The notes beneath the pieces were generated by a model. That model saw only the letters and a list, made by a program, of their open reading frames with translations, ran no database searches and was not told the DNA's origin. This document shows positions 52,407 through 61,622 of a DNA stretch of 64,000 nt, piece after piece; position 1 is the stretch's first letter, and each line of letters starts with the position of its first letter. The position numbers were made by a program, and so were the translations under genes. The stretch comes from Macrococcoides equi (GTDB taxonomy: Bacteria > Bacillota > Bacilli > Staphylococcales > Staphylococcaceae), in assembly GCF_047425865.1 (NCBI RefSeq), contig NZ_CP179735.1, one strand, 5' to 3'.

Positions 52407-54478
52407 TGAATTTAAAGCAGCGTGAAGCTAAACATTTAAAGGCAGTACATGCTTTGATGGATATCATAAGACAACAATTAACGGGTGAGCTTGTTCAAAC
52501 GACGAGTGAGTTAATTGAAGAACGTCGTTTTGCCTTTGAAGAACTAGGGACAGAAATTTCGGATGATGCTCAGATAGAATATTCACAAGTCCTGCCTTCA
52601 CTGAAATTGCAGGAAGAAATTCAGGTTAGTCGTGTTAAAGTTACTGAACAAATCAGTAAGATGAAAGATAGACCATACTTTGGTGCAGTGACGATTAAAG
52701 ATGCTGACGGTGAAACTGAAAAATTCTATATAGGGCTAAATAGTTTAAAGGATCCATCGACAGGAGATTTAGTCATTTATGACTGGCGTACACCACTGGC
52801 AAGCACCTATTATGAGAATCGGTTAGGATTAGTAAGTTATGAGGTGCCTGGTGTTGGCCTACAGCATGTGAATGTAGATGACCGTATTCAGCTTGTGATT
52901 GAAGAAGGTCTATTGCTTGATGTCTTTGACTCAGAAATTTACATTGGCGATGATGCCTTGCAACATTTACTAGTTGATACAGCTAAAGATAAGATGAAGT
53001 CTATCGTGAACTCGATACAACAGGACCAAAATGCGATTATCCGCATGACGAGTGCACATGATATTTTAGTGCTTGGACCACCTGGTTCAGGTAAGACTTC
53101 TATTGCGATGCAGCGTATTGCATATTTGTTATATTTGCATCGCCATAAAATGACGGCCCGTCAAATGTTATTTATTACACCGAATGACATGTTTGGAGAT
53201 TACATTGGAGATGTATTACCTGAGCTCGGAGAATCGCCGATTAACGCAAAGACATTCTACCACTTAAAAGATAAGATAAATCGTCGTCATTTTGAAGTAG
53301 AAACTTTGTTTCAAAATATAGAACGTATGCGTCAAGCTAGTGAGATAGAACGTGAAAAGTTTAAAGTTAAGAACAGTAACGAGCTACTTCAGGTGATGGA
53401 TGAAAAAATAGCATCAATTGCACATAAAAATATCAAGTTTAATATCCTGACCATTGGAGGAACGCCTTTTGTAACAAAAGAACATCTGACTTATTTATTC
53501 TATGAAAAGTTTCGTCATGTTCCAATTGATGCACGTCTTAAAAAAATGCAGGTTGAACTTGAACCGATATATCATGAGCACTTGCAGCAAGCGATCAAGG
53601 ATAGAACGAAAGCTCTGAAGAAAGTGACATCGTATATAGGAACGGATGAAGAAATTGAAGTACAAGCTAAAAGAGAAAAGACAAAACAGTATAAAGTGCT
53701 GAAAAACTATATTAAAGATATTCAGTTCATTAATATTGAACGTATTTATCTGAATATCTTAAAATCATTAAATAGTGATGTATACCAGGCAACACTTCAT
53801 CAATTTAGAAATAAACAGATGCAATATGAAGACATCGCACCGCTCGTATATTTATCAACAAAGATAAAAGGATTAAATCGTGAAGGTATGATTCAGCATA
53901 TCATCATCGATGAAGTGCAGGATTATTCAGTAGTACAGATGGCAGCAATTTCAGCAGTCTATCCAAATGCGCGTAAAACAATGCTCGGAGATAGTAACCA
54001 AATCGTACATCCGCAAATTACGTTCAAGGTGCCAGAAGACATGAATGTCATTCGACTGACTAAGTCGTATCGTTCAACAGTACAAATTACCGAGTTTACG
54101 AAATCACTGATAGGAAGTACTGATACCAAGTCTCTGGGTGTTGAAGGAGACGAAGTAAAATATTTAGACTTTCAGACTTTTAGAAGTTTCGTGCAGCAAC
54201 TGGACTCTGAAAGTGTTGCTATTCTTACGAAAGATGTTGCACATGCACGTCGAGTCCATGATGTATTAGAGGACTGTATATTGCTTACCCATGATAAGTA
54301 TACTTTTACAAAAGGAAAGGTAATTATGCCGGATTATATGGCGAAAGGATTCGAATTTTCGCATGTATTTATCATCGGTTATGATCAGTATGATATGAAA
54401 AAAGATGCATTATTACTATATACACTAACAAGCCGAGCGACACGTAATCTCTATTTAGTAGGTGATATAAGTGATTAG
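52406..54478 (+). CDS. helD: HelD-type UvrD-like helicase (RNA polymerase recycling factor)
   Basis: 690 aa SF1 ATPase. It has a helical N-terminal arm (about 1-110), Walker A GPPGSGKTSIA at about 228-238, Walker B IIIDEVQDYS near 500, and motif YRSTVQITEF near 553-562; the C-terminal TSRATRNLYLV is motif VI-like. The N-terminal coiled coil and YDWRTPLASTYYE (about 130-142) match HelD, which removes stalled RNA polymerase from DNA in Bacillus. It is coupled to the membrane-protein gene upstream and overlaps the DinB gene by 8 bp. Confidence 0.85.
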   Translation: MNLKQREAKHLKAVHALMDIIRQQLTGELVQTTSELIEERRFAFEELGTEISDDAQIEYSQVLPSLKLQEEIQVSRVKVTEQISKMKDRPYFGAVTIKDADGETEKFYIGLNSLKDPSTGDLVIYDWRTPLASTYYENRLGLVSYEVPGVGLQHVNVDDRIQLVIEEGLLLDVFDSEIYIGDDALQHLLVDTAKDKMKSIVNSIQQDQNAIIRMTSAHDILVLGPPGSGKTSIAMQRIAYLLYLHRHKMTARQMLFITPNDMFGDYIGDVLPELGESPINAKTFYHLKDKINRRHFEVETLFQNIERMRQASEIEREKFKVKNSNELLQVMDEKIASIAHKNIKFNILTIGGTPFVTKEHLTYLFYEKFRHVPIDARLKKMQVELEPIYHEHLQQAIKDRTKALKKVTSYIGTDEEIEVQAKREKTKQYKVLKNYIKDIQFINIERIYLNILKSLNSDVYQATLHQFRNKQMQYEDIAPLVYLSTKIKGLNREGMIQHIIIDEVQDYSVVQMAAISAVYPNARKTMLGDSNQIVHPQITFKVPEDMNVIRLTKSYRSTVQITEFTKSLIGSTDTKSLGVEGDEVKYLDFQTFRSFVQQLDSESVAILTKDVAHARRVHDVLEDCILLTHDKYTFTKGKVIMPDYMAKGFEFSHVFIIGYDQYDMKKDALLLYTLTSRATRNLYLVGDISD

Positions 54479-54947
54479 TATTCTAAATCCAGTATTCAGC
54501 CAGATTCAGTTTCAGGTAGATAGTATTAAATTACTGGCAAATAAAGTGGATATCTTTATGTTAGAGCAGGAAATTTACCCGGGAGGGAGAACTTGCTTTC
54601 AGTTGCTTACGCATATTGCATTGCTTCCAGAAGCGGACGTACTGCTCATTAAAGGCGCTGACAAACAGGAGATGGATGATTATTATATGTATTGGCAAAA
54701 AGAATTATCGACCATTGAAATGTTTGAAGCACGATTAGAACTAAGTATGAATATTCTCAGTGATTTCTATCGTGTATTAGAAGAAGATGAGCTGCTTGAG
54801 CAAAAGATGACGTACTGGCAGACAGAACACTCGTATCTAGACTGGCTGCTTGTCATTTTAATGCATCTCACACATCATCGTGCACAACTGCATAGTGCTA
54901 TCAAACAATTTGGCGGAGATATCAGCGATATTCCATTATTTGAATAA
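54471..54947 (+). CDS. DinB family protein
   Basis: 158 aa four-helix protein with the DinB metal triad pattern: His at TCFQLLTHIAL (about 48) and HLTHHRAQLHSAI (about 130-142). DinB/YfiT proteins are metal-dependent, some acting as thiol transferases; the role here is unknown. It starts at a GTG inside the end of the helicase gene. Confidence 0.78.
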   Translation: MISILNPVFSQIQFQVDSIKLLANKVDIFMLEQEIYPGGRTCFQLLTHIALLPEADVLLIKGADKQEMDDYYMYWQKELSTIEMFEARLELSMNILSDFYRVLEEDELLEQKMTYWQTEHSYLDWLLVILMHLTHHRAQLHSAIKQFGGDISDIPLFE

Positions 54948-54948
54948 A

Positions 54949-54977
54949 AGACAACTGACTAGTGCGTCAGTTGTCTC
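54949..54977. terminator. Hairpin between convergent genes
   Basis: GACAACTGAC / GTCAGTTGTC stem. The right arm codes for the last residues of the thioredoxin-like gene. There is no T-run on the plus strand, while TTTTATT follows on the minus strand. Confidence 0.65.
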
Positions 54978-55507
54978 ATAATTGATTCGTATACTTCATT
55001 CCAGAATTCAGGCGTATTTTTATATTTTTCATGAATTTTGTGATGTACTTCCTTTTGTTTTGCATCGAAGTCAGATGCATCTTTAGCAGGTAGGTCTTTT
55101 CTGATATCTGTCACATAATCCTGAACTTTCTCAGCACGTGGCCCCCAGCGAGTGTATTCTGTGTCATTGTCATCTAAAAAGATAAAGACGGGAATAGAAC
55201 GTGCACCGTTCGTTAAATACTGATCCATTAGTTCTGGATTATCATCACGTAATGCGATGCTGATTGGCATTGCTGTAGCTTCAGCAATCTTCATTAATAC
55301 AGGAAGATTCATCATTGCATCACCACACCAGTCCTCAGTGATGACAATCGCTTTTAAATTTTTTGCTTTAACAGTATCGAGACGTGTATCTTCAGGCAAT
55401 TCAAATGTCTCATAAATTTTATGCATTTCAGCTTTGTTGACTTTCATTTGATTGATATACTGTTCAAGTGTTAAACCTTGTTCAAAATAATCGATTAAAG
55501 TAGTCAT
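54959..55507 (-). CDS. Thioredoxin-like family protein
   Basis: 182 aa. A thioredoxin-fold core has the site DWCGD (Trp60, Cys61, Gly62, Asp63), which lacks the second Cys of a normal CxxC, and the cis-Pro SIPVFIFLDD near 114-123. This single-Cys group (thioredoxin_9) is common in Firmicutes; a role in bacillithiol or thiol redox chemistry is possible but not shown. It is monocistronic with GGAGGCC upstream. Confidence 0.8.
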   Translation of the reverse strand: MTTLIDYFEQGLTLEQYINQMKVNKAEMHKIYETFELPEDTRLDTVKAKNLKAIVITEDWCGDAMMNLPVLMKIAEATAMPISIALRDDNPELMDQYLTNGARSIPVFIFLDDNDTEYTRWGPRAEKVQDYVTDIRKDLPAKDASDFDAKQKEVHHKIHEKYKNTPEFWNEVYESIMRQLTH

Positions 55508-55843
55508 GTTGGCCTCCTGTTTATATAGTATGATGAATAGCTTTATTATCTATACTTTCTATACTATTCTATATATCTCCTAAATAATATATATTATCAT
55601 TATAACAATTTCAGAATAATCAAACAAAAAATATGTGTTCATCTAAACTTTGAACATATGTTCAAAAAAATTACGGTATATACGGATGTTATGGATATAC
55701 CGATATGATAAGCTTTATTCAGCTAATAATTTTTCATACATGTAAGTCTTCTCTAAGGGTAGTCTGACTACCCGCTTTTTTTGTTTTTTGACTTGTTATT
55801 TTATGGTATATTTATTGTGACAAATAATGAAAGTGTGTGAATC
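55508..55843 (+). other. Intergenic region with operator-like repeats and an orphan terminator
   Basis: 336 bp without a gene. It holds a 16-bp palindrome TTGAACATATGTTCAA (55650-55665), an 8-bp-arm inverted repeat CGGTATAT/ATATACCG (55674-55702), and a rho-independent terminator GGGTAGTC-T-GACTACCC with T-run (55757-55782). Nothing codes upstream on the plus strand, so the terminator has no obvious mRNA. A TTGACT at 55788-55793 may serve the next gene. Confidence 0.6.
55666..55783 (+). ncRNA. Candidate small RNA ending at an orphan terminator
   Basis: The terminator at 55757-55782 has no coding gene before it on its strand. A short transcript starting just after the palindrome at 55650-55665 would hold the CGGTATAT/ATATACCG hairpin and the terminator hairpin. 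The start is a guess; no known RNA family is recognised. Confidence 0.3.
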
Positions 55844-56326
55844 ATGAAAAAATATCTTACAGTAATTTTAACGGTTGTTTTATGTCTCTGTATAGGAATG
55901 TGGCTTTACAATTATTGTACAACACCTGATAATGATTTAAGTGACGAACATATAGGTAATGTCGGTGTGAAACAAACGTTTAAAAATAAAGATAAAGTAT
56001 TCGTTGTGGACCCATTAATACAACTTGAAGGTAAGACGTTTTACCGTTCGAAAAAGAATGATGGATTAATTGTACGTAAAGAAAATAAGCATGACCGTAT
56101 TACAGCGGTAACTTTATTTAAGGATAAGGATATCGCAACAAGTCGTGATATAACGATTGGTAGTTCTAAACAAGAAGTCATTGATGCATACGGAGATACT
56201 TATAAGAAGTCGATACTTCCGAAAAAACAAACACAATTTCACTTTAAAGATAAAGAACATCATATCGGTATGAAATTTATGTTTAAAAAAGATAAAGTAC
56301 AGAAAATCGAATTATTTGAGGATTAA
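55844..56326 (+). CDS. Hypothetical exported protein
   Basis: 160 aa. The N-terminus has a hydrophobic segment (about 4-22) with Cys at 15 and a second at 25, but no clear lipobox; it is a signal peptide or anchor. The mature part, Lys-rich, has a motif ITIGSSKQEVIDAYGD typical of small BLIP/SmpA-like exported domains. No strong ribosome site is present. A terminator follows at 56326-56352. Confidence 0.65.
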   Translation: MKKYLTVILTVVLCLCIGMWLYNYCTTPDNDLSDEHIGNVGVKQTFKNKDKVFVVDPLIQLEGKTFYRSKKNDGLIVRKENKHDRITAVTLFKDKDIATSRDITIGSSKQEVIDAYGDTYKKSILPKKQTQFHFKDKEHHIGMKFMFKKDKVQKIELFED

Positions 56327-56352
56327 GAGACAATTCACGTGTCTCTTTTTTT
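56326..56352 (+). terminator. Terminator
   Basis: AGAGACA / TGTCTCT stem followed by seven T. Confidence 0.8.
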
Positions 56353-56451
56353 GTTGTCTTGTAATTATTACACTACGTTAATTAATTTATATTTCAATTT
56401 ATTTCGGTTTCCGATATAATAATATTAATTTATGATATTGGAGGTCGAAAT

Positions 56452-57681
56452 ATGAATTATGAAGCAATCGTAAAAAAATATGCTCAAACTGTAGTTGCAG
56501 TCGGACTAAATGTACAAGCAGGACAGACTGTTGTGATTAACGCAGATATTGATGCTATCGATTTTGTACGTGAAGTAACAAAAGCAGCCTATGAAAGAGG
56601 CGCTAAAGAAGTAATTCAAAAATTAACAGATGGTCCTTCAACACAGATGACATTTGAACATGCACCACTTGAAGTGTTTGAGACTATCCCGCAATATAAA
56701 GTGGATGAAATTAATGACTTTGTTACAAATAAAGTTGCACATTTACGTGTATACTCACAGACACCTGAACTACTAAAGGAAGCAGATCCAAAGAAAATTG
56801 CTGCACAGGCTAAAGCATTAGGAGAAGCAAATAAAGATTTTGCGCGCGCAGTAGGTCGCTATGACTTCTCGTGGTGTATCGTTGCTTTTCCAAATGAAGC
56901 ATGGGGCGAGCTCGTATTCCCTGAACTTAAAGGTGAAGCAGCTAAATTAAAATTACTGGAAGCTATGATAAAAGCAGTACGTGTTGATCAGGACGATCCA
57001 ATTGCTGCGTGGAAACTTCATAATGAGAATATCAATAGTAAGGCACGCCAGTTAAATGATAAGGCATATGATAAGTTACACTATAAATCAGCAACAACAG
57101 ATGTAGAAATTGGGCTGACAAAAGGACATGTGTGGTTAGGTGCAAGTACAGTCAATGCTGATGGGGTAGAGATTCAAGTGAACATGCCTACTGAAGAAGT
57201 ATTCACATCACCGGATTATCGTCGTGTCAATGGCGTAATTGGTAATACGAGACCATTAGCTTATCAAGGTGCAATCATCGATGACTTTAAATTAACATTT
57301 AAAGATGGTGTGGTGACGGACTTTGAAGCAGGTGTTGGATATGACGTGCTTGAGAATATGTTAAATAATGATGAAGGTGCACGTAGACTTGGTGAAATTG
57401 CCCTCGTGCCAGATGACTCACCAATTTCAAACTCAGGCATTCTTTATTACAATACTTTGTATGATGAGAACGCTTCATGTCACGTTGCTTTAGGGCGTTC
57501 ATTCCCGAATGCAATACAAGACGGGAAATCATTATCTAAGGACGAATTAATGGATAAAGGATTGAATCAGTCATTGATTCATGTGGATTTCATGATGGGT
57601 AGTCGTGATTTATCAATTGATGGTATTAAAGAAGATGGTACTGTAGAACCTGTGTTTAGAGATGGAAACTGGGTAATATAA
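56452..57681 (+). CDS. ampS: Aminopeptidase, M29 family (AmpS/PepS)
   Basis: 409 aa cytosolic metallo-aminopeptidase that removes N-terminal residues from peptides. Family ligand segments are present: MPTEEVFTSPD (about 248-258), RLGEIALVP (about 317-325), NTLYDENASCHVALG (about 336-350) and IHVDFMMGS near 377-385. GGAGG precedes the ATG. It is monocistronic; the following 150 bp hold two related hairpins. Confidence 0.92.
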   Translation: MNYEAIVKKYAQTVVAVGLNVQAGQTVVINADIDAIDFVREVTKAAYERGAKEVIQKLTDGPSTQMTFEHAPLEVFETIPQYKVDEINDFVTNKVAHLRVYSQTPELLKEADPKKIAAQAKALGEANKDFARAVGRYDFSWCIVAFPNEAWGELVFPELKGEAAKLKLLEAMIKAVRVDQDDPIAAWKLHNENINSKARQLNDKAYDKLHYKSATTDVEIGLTKGHVWLGASTVNADGVEIQVNMPTEEVFTSPDYRRVNGVIGNTRPLAYQGAIIDDFKLTFKDGVVTDFEAGVGYDVLENMLNNDEGARRLGEIALVPDDSPISNSGILYYNTLYDENASCHVALGRSFPNAIQDGKSLSKDELMDKGLNQSLIHVDFMMGSRDLSIDGIKEDGTVEPVFRDGNWVI

Positions 57682-57700
57682 GATTGTTATAGATAAGTGC

Positions 57701-57795
57701 GAGTGGTCGGAATAAGAAATATTTCGACCACTCAATTTAATTTTATCGTCAAAATAAAAGGTGAGTGGTCGGAAAAGTGCATTTTCCGACCACTC
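57701..57795. repeat. Two tandem hairpins with the same arms
   Basis: 57701-57733 and 57763-57795 are both inverted repeats using the arm GAGTGGTCGGAA. The second is a perfect 14-bp stem with a 5-base loop. Neither has a strong T-run. They lie between the convergent ampS and HAD genes. Confidence 0.75.
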
Positions 57796-57830
57796 GCTTG
57801 TTAATTATTGCTCACTTAAGGTGAAATTAT

Positions 57831-58484
57831 TTAATTTTCCTTATTTAATATTCCTTCCAGTAAATAATCTACTGTGGCGATTGTATAAGTTGGGCTCACT
57901 TGCTTTATTTCATCTGCGCTTCCATATCCATACAACACACCGATTGAATCAATGTTATTTTTCTGTGCACCCATAATATCATGTTTACGGTCACCAATCA
58001 TGATACAAGTTGATTTATCTAAGTTATGTGTTTCAAGTACGTGTTGAATAATCTCAGCTTTATCAGTACGTGTTCCATCTAATTCACTTCCGGTAATTGA
58101 TTCAAAATAATGGTCAAGATTGAAATGTTCCAATATCGGTCGTGCAAAATGTGTCGGTTTACTAGTTGCCACGTATAATTTCTTATCCATAGACTTTAAT
58201 GCTTGTAACAATAACTCAATACCAGGATATACTTCATTTTCATACATCCCTTTATCGCTGAAGTATTCACGGTACAATCTTACGGCTTCCAGGTTGTTAT
58301 CACCAGATAAGTTATAATATACTTCATAGCTTTCCTGTAATGGTGGTCCGATAAATGGTGTCAAAGCATCATTATCTGGTGCATCAATACCCATTTTATT
58401 CAGTGAATAGATAATGCTGTTTGTAATCCCTAAATGGGGATCAGTTAATGTACCATCTAAATCAAATAATATATGCTCATACAT
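57831..58484 (-). CDS. HAD family hydrolase (Gph-like phosphatase)
   Basis: 217 aa. HAD motif I is FDLDGTLTDP (nucleophile Asp8), motif II VATSKP near 105-110, Lys in motif III, and motif IV GDRKHDIMGA near 163-172. A helical cap (about 15-80) places it with phosphoglycolate phosphatase or nucleotidase-like enzymes. Its ATG overlaps the namA stop by 1 bp (TAATG), so the two are coupled; the substrate is unknown. Confidence 0.85.
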   Translation of the reverse strand: MYEHILFDLDGTLTDPHLGITNSIIYSLNKMGIDAPDNDALTPFIGPPLQESYEVYYNLSGDNNLEAVRLYREYFSDKGMYENEVYPGIELLLQALKSMDKKLYVATSKPTHFARPILEHFNLDHYFESITGSELDGTRTDKAEIIQHVLETHNLDKSTCIMIGDRKHDIMGAQKNNIDSIGVLYGYGSADEIKQVSPTYTIATVDYLLEGILNKEN

Positions 58485-59524
58485 TATCGTATCCCTCGTC
58501 CATATTGTTTCGGTACTGTAATATCATCGCGTAACGCTTTAACAGCATGGATCGCCCAGTAAGGATCATTGAGCATTCCTCGACCAACTGCCACTAAATC
58601 TGCGTCGTCATTGCGTAACGTCATTTCAGCTGTTTCTGGATTATCTAATATACCAACTGCGATAACAGGTACATCGAATTTCTCTTTAAAGCGTTTTGCG
58701 AAAGGTACTTGGTATCCTGGATAATTACCTGGTTTATCATTACCTGCCGGCGCTTCGCCACCTGTTGAAATATGGAACATATCTACACCTGCTGCTAAAT
58801 ATTGCTCAGAGATTGCTAATGCATGTTCAACATTGTAACCTCCATCCATATATTCACGGGCAGATATTCTAAAGATTAACGGCATTTCTTCAGGCATAAC
58901 AGACTTCGCTGCTTTAATCACTTCAACGCCAAATAATGATAAGTCTTGACCGTATTCGTCGGTACGTTTATTGATACTTGGTGAATGGAACTGATGAATT
59001 AAATAGCCATGCGCACCATGTAATTCAATCGCATCAAATCCAGCTTCAACAGCACGACGAACACTTTCTTTATACTTATTAACCATTGCTTTTACTTCTG
59101 AGTTTGAAAGTTCTCGTGGATAACGAATAGGACCGAAATCTGTCGGTTCTTCTACAGGTGTCGTGGATGAAGAAACCGGTGTTTCTACGTCACGAGCTTT
59201 ACGTCCGGCATGCGCAATCTGAATAGCAGCTTTTGCACCGTTTGCATGGATACCATCCACAATACGTTTGAATGCAGGGATCTGTGCGTCATCCCATAAG
59301 CCTAAACAATTTTTAGTGATACGGCCAATAGGTTCAACATTGGTCATTTCAACAATGATTAAGCCAGTCTGTCCAACTGCACGTGATGTATAATGCACAT
59401 AATGCCAATCTGTTGGTGTACCATCTTCTTTTTCTACAGAATATTGACACATCGGTGGCATGACGATTCTATTTTTAAGTGATAGTCCCTTTAATTGAAA
59501 GGGTGAGTTTAATAATGTCTTCAT
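58484..59524 (-). CDS. namA: NADPH dehydrogenase NamA (old yellow enzyme family)
   Basis: 346 aa FMN oxidoreductase with a TIM barrel, close to Bacillus YqjM. The redox-tuning Cys26 and Tyr28 in MPPMCQYS, the substrate HGAHGYLIHQFHSP (about 168-181) and the FMN-binding C-terminus VGRGMLNDPYW are present. It reduces activated alkenes and nitro compounds with NADPH. It is first in an operon with a HAD hydrolase. Confidence 0.92.
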   Translation of the reverse strand: MKTLLNSPFQLKGLSLKNRIVMPPMCQYSVEKEDGTPTDWHYVHYTSRAVGQTGLIIVEMTNVEPIGRITKNCLGLWDDAQIPAFKRIVDGIHANGAKAAIQIAHAGRKARDVETPVSSSTTPVEEPTDFGPIRYPRELSNSEVKAMVNKYKESVRRAVEAGFDAIELHGAHGYLIHQFHSPSINKRTDEYGQDLSLFGVEVIKAAKSVMPEEMPLIFRISAREYMDGGYNVEHALAISEQYLAAGVDMFHISTGGEAPAGNDKPGNYPGYQVPFAKRFKEKFDVPVIAVGILDNPETAEMTLRNDDADLVAVGRGMLNDPYWAIHAVKALRDDITVPKQYGRGIR

Positions 59525-59706
59525 ATCGATACTCCTTTTTATATTACTTTTTAATCTAATCTTGCTTATATTTATTATAAATTTTTTTTGATGAGAAAGA
59601 TAAAATTTGGATTTTGTTCTTTAGTGCGTCAAATAGTTGTGGTAAATGAAAAATCATAATAAATCAAGTATAATGTACATAAGTGAAAGTAAAGGGTGTG
59701 TTATGG

Positions 59707-60465
59707 GTGTTTGAAGTAAAAACAGAAATAAAGATTATTCCCGATGGTTATGAATCTACAAACCGTTATTTCCATAAACATGTTCTGAATAATTATTTGC
59801 AGCTGGGTGTTACTTTAGTCGGACGATGGGTGAATGAGGATAAGACGGTTATCACAGAAATTTGGGGCTACCTGGATGAGCAGCATTACAGAGATTTCTT
59901 TGAACTTCGTAAACAGACAAAGCATTATCAAAATTCATTACCTGATAAATTAGCGAATGATAAATGGATTATTTCAAAAAAAGATATGATTATTACACCT
60001 ACCGGTGACTATAAAATGGATTTACATATTGTCTCTACGAACGTTCTGGTACAAAATGAACAAGGTGAAGTCTTACTGGTGCGTAGTCTGCATCGTAGTG
60101 ATACTTTAGAATTACCAGGTGGCAGACTGGATAAAGACGAAGATATGATAAATGGTGCAATCCGAGAGGTTAAAGAAGAGACCGGTTTAGATGTTGTGAT
60201 AAAAGGATTACTGTATAGTTCCCATAATAAGACAAGTGGTGTAGTGAATTTTACTTTTCTTGGAGAGGTTATTGGCGGAACGATACAAAATGGTGATGAT
60301 GAAACGATTGATGTTGGTTTCTATGCCATTAATGAAGATAATATTACAGAACTGGTCACACGTAAAATATCAGAAGTCCGCATCTTAAAAGCTTTACAGA
60401 AAAAAGCGCAGATGTTTGATTTATATGAGAATAATCCATTTAAAATTATTTCTTCATTTGAATAA
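59707..60465 (+). CDS. NIPSNAP-Nudix fusion protein
   Basis: 252 aa. The N-terminal half (about 1-95) is a NIPSNAP-like ferredoxin-fold domain (EVKTEIKI...WGYLDEQHYRDFFELRKQ). The C-terminal half (about 105-230) is a Nudix hydrolase with a complete box G139-x5-E-x7-REVKEETG160. The start is uncertain: GTG at 59707 follows AAAGGGTG, while GTG at 59683 would lack a site. The Nudix box indicates hydrolysis of a nucleoside diphosphate derivative; the substrate and the role of the extra domain are unknown. Confidence 0.8.
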   Translation: MFEVKTEIKIIPDGYESTNRYFHKHVLNNYLQLGVTLVGRWVNEDKTVITEIWGYLDEQHYRDFFELRKQTKHYQNSLPDKLANDKWIISKKDMIITPTGDYKMDLHIVSTNVLVQNEQGEVLLVRSLHRSDTLELPGGRLDKDEDMINGAIREVKEETGLDVVIKGLLYSSHNKTSGVVNFTFLGEVIGGTIQNGDDETIDVGFYAINEDNITELVTRKISEVRILKALQKKAQMFDLYENNPFKIISSFE

Positions 60466-60500
60466 ACTTGAATCCCTTAATTTGGGATTCAAGTTTTTTT
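60464..60500. terminator. Bidirectional terminator
   Basis: AAACTTGAATCCC / GGGATTCAAGTTT stem followed by T-run. Between the Nudix gene and the convergent C45-type gene. Confidence 0.88.
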
Positions 60501-61536
60501 ATTCACTGGCGAAGGTGATATCGCTATCAATCTGACCGGTAAATTGCTGTGTTGGGAGAGGCTTGCCGTCCAGCCAGTCCTGGAAATTAAGTGTGACAGG
60601 TGGATTGTTACTTCCTAAAGCAAACTGGACGGTAAGATCTTTTGGGAAATAACAACTTGTATGGATTGTACCGCTCCAGCTGGAATACATATTACTAAAT
60701 ACGCCGGCATTAGGATTATTCATGATTTTAAATGCCTGACTTGCCTCCATATCTTTTGAAGTCTGGGCTTTTAAATTTGTCATACGCATTTCTGAATCAC
60801 TTAATACACGTCGGTTCTCATGGGTGAGTACTTCAAAGTGATTAGTGCAGTAATGGTGCTCCCTGACGACAATATCACGAGGTGTTGCTTCAACGATTTG
60901 GGTAGTTCCTGATTTATCTAATAATATATAGCTGAAGCTTGAGCGATGAGGTATTTCTTGTAGAAACTGGACCGCATCATCAACTGATTTACAGCATTCT
61001 AAAATCATTCTGCCGATCATATAACAGACAAAACCGTCACCTGGTACTTTACGGTGCATAAAGTTATAACCCATCGATAACCCGTGTTCATTCATACCGT
61101 CCATGCGCCCGGTGATACGGGAAACAGGTGCCATCGTGGCATAGCCTGTATCAGTAGGCTGAAAGAATGTAAAGCGACCGTCATAAGTTGCGGGATGATA
61201 ATCATAGTTTCTCAGTAAATAATCTTGCGTAGTGAATACACTGCATCCGCTTGGTTTAGCATAGACTCTGTAATGACCAAAATTAAGCAGGATTTGGGTC
61301 ATATCCATCTTAAGAATTGCCTGTAGACCAAGTAACTCTTCCCAAATCCCAGGAGCAAAACGTTTAAAAGCAGCTTTTGTCTCCTGAATATCTATATCAA
61401 AACGTGGACGACGCAGACGCCACTCACGTTCACGATTCTCCATCATTAATGTTGTTTTGAGCCACTTACCTTGTTCGATACCGAAATCGAAGTGGCTACC
61501 TCTAAATTCTGTAATCACGCTTTTAACTTGTTGCAT
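60499..61536 (-). CDS. C45/choloylglycine-hydrolase-like peptidase (acyltransferase fold)
   Basis: 345 aa Ntn-hydrolase. The expected autocatalytic Cys98 is in PSGCSVF, followed by LLRNYDYHP (the Asn/Asp substrate motif) about 15 residues on, and GMNEHGLSMGYNFM near 169-182. The family includes isopenicillin N acyltransferase (C45) and linear-amide hydrolases. The start at 61536 follows AAGGAGG; the upstream extension to 61599 is not conserved-looking and crosses the palindrome. It is divergent from an XRE regulator. Substrate unknown. Confidence 0.85.
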   Translation of the reverse strand: MQQVKSVITEFRGSHFDFGIEQGKWLKTTLMMENREREWRLRRPRFDIDIQETKAAFKRFAPGIWEELLGLQAILKMDMTQILLNFGHYRVYAKPSGCSVFTTQDYLLRNYDYHPATYDGRFTFFQPTDTGYATMAPVSRITGRMDGMNEHGLSMGYNFMHRKVPGDGFVCYMIGRMILECCKSVDDAVQFLQEIPHRSSFSYILLDKSGTTQIVEATPRDIVVREHHYCTNHFEVLTHENRRVLSDSEMRMTNLKAQTSKDMEASQAFKIMNNPNAGVFSNMYSSWSGTIHTSCYFPKDLTVQFALGSNNPPVTLNFQDWLDGKPLPTQQFTGQIDSDITFASE

Positions 61537-61590
61537 GGCTAAACCTCCTTCTATAGTGAAAGTATAGCAGAGAATAAAATATTTGTTGAT

Positions 61591-61622
61591 GTAAAGCAAC
61601 CTTTACGTAAAGGTTGCTTTAC
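61591..61622. promoter_or_regulatory. Perfect 32-bp palindrome between divergent genes
   Basis: Arms GTAAAGCAACCTTT and AAAGGTTGCTTTAC around ACGT, itself palindromic. It covers the expected -35 region of the XRE gene, whose -10 TATAAT is at 61625-61630. A binding site for the small XRE regulator is likely. Confidence 0.7.
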
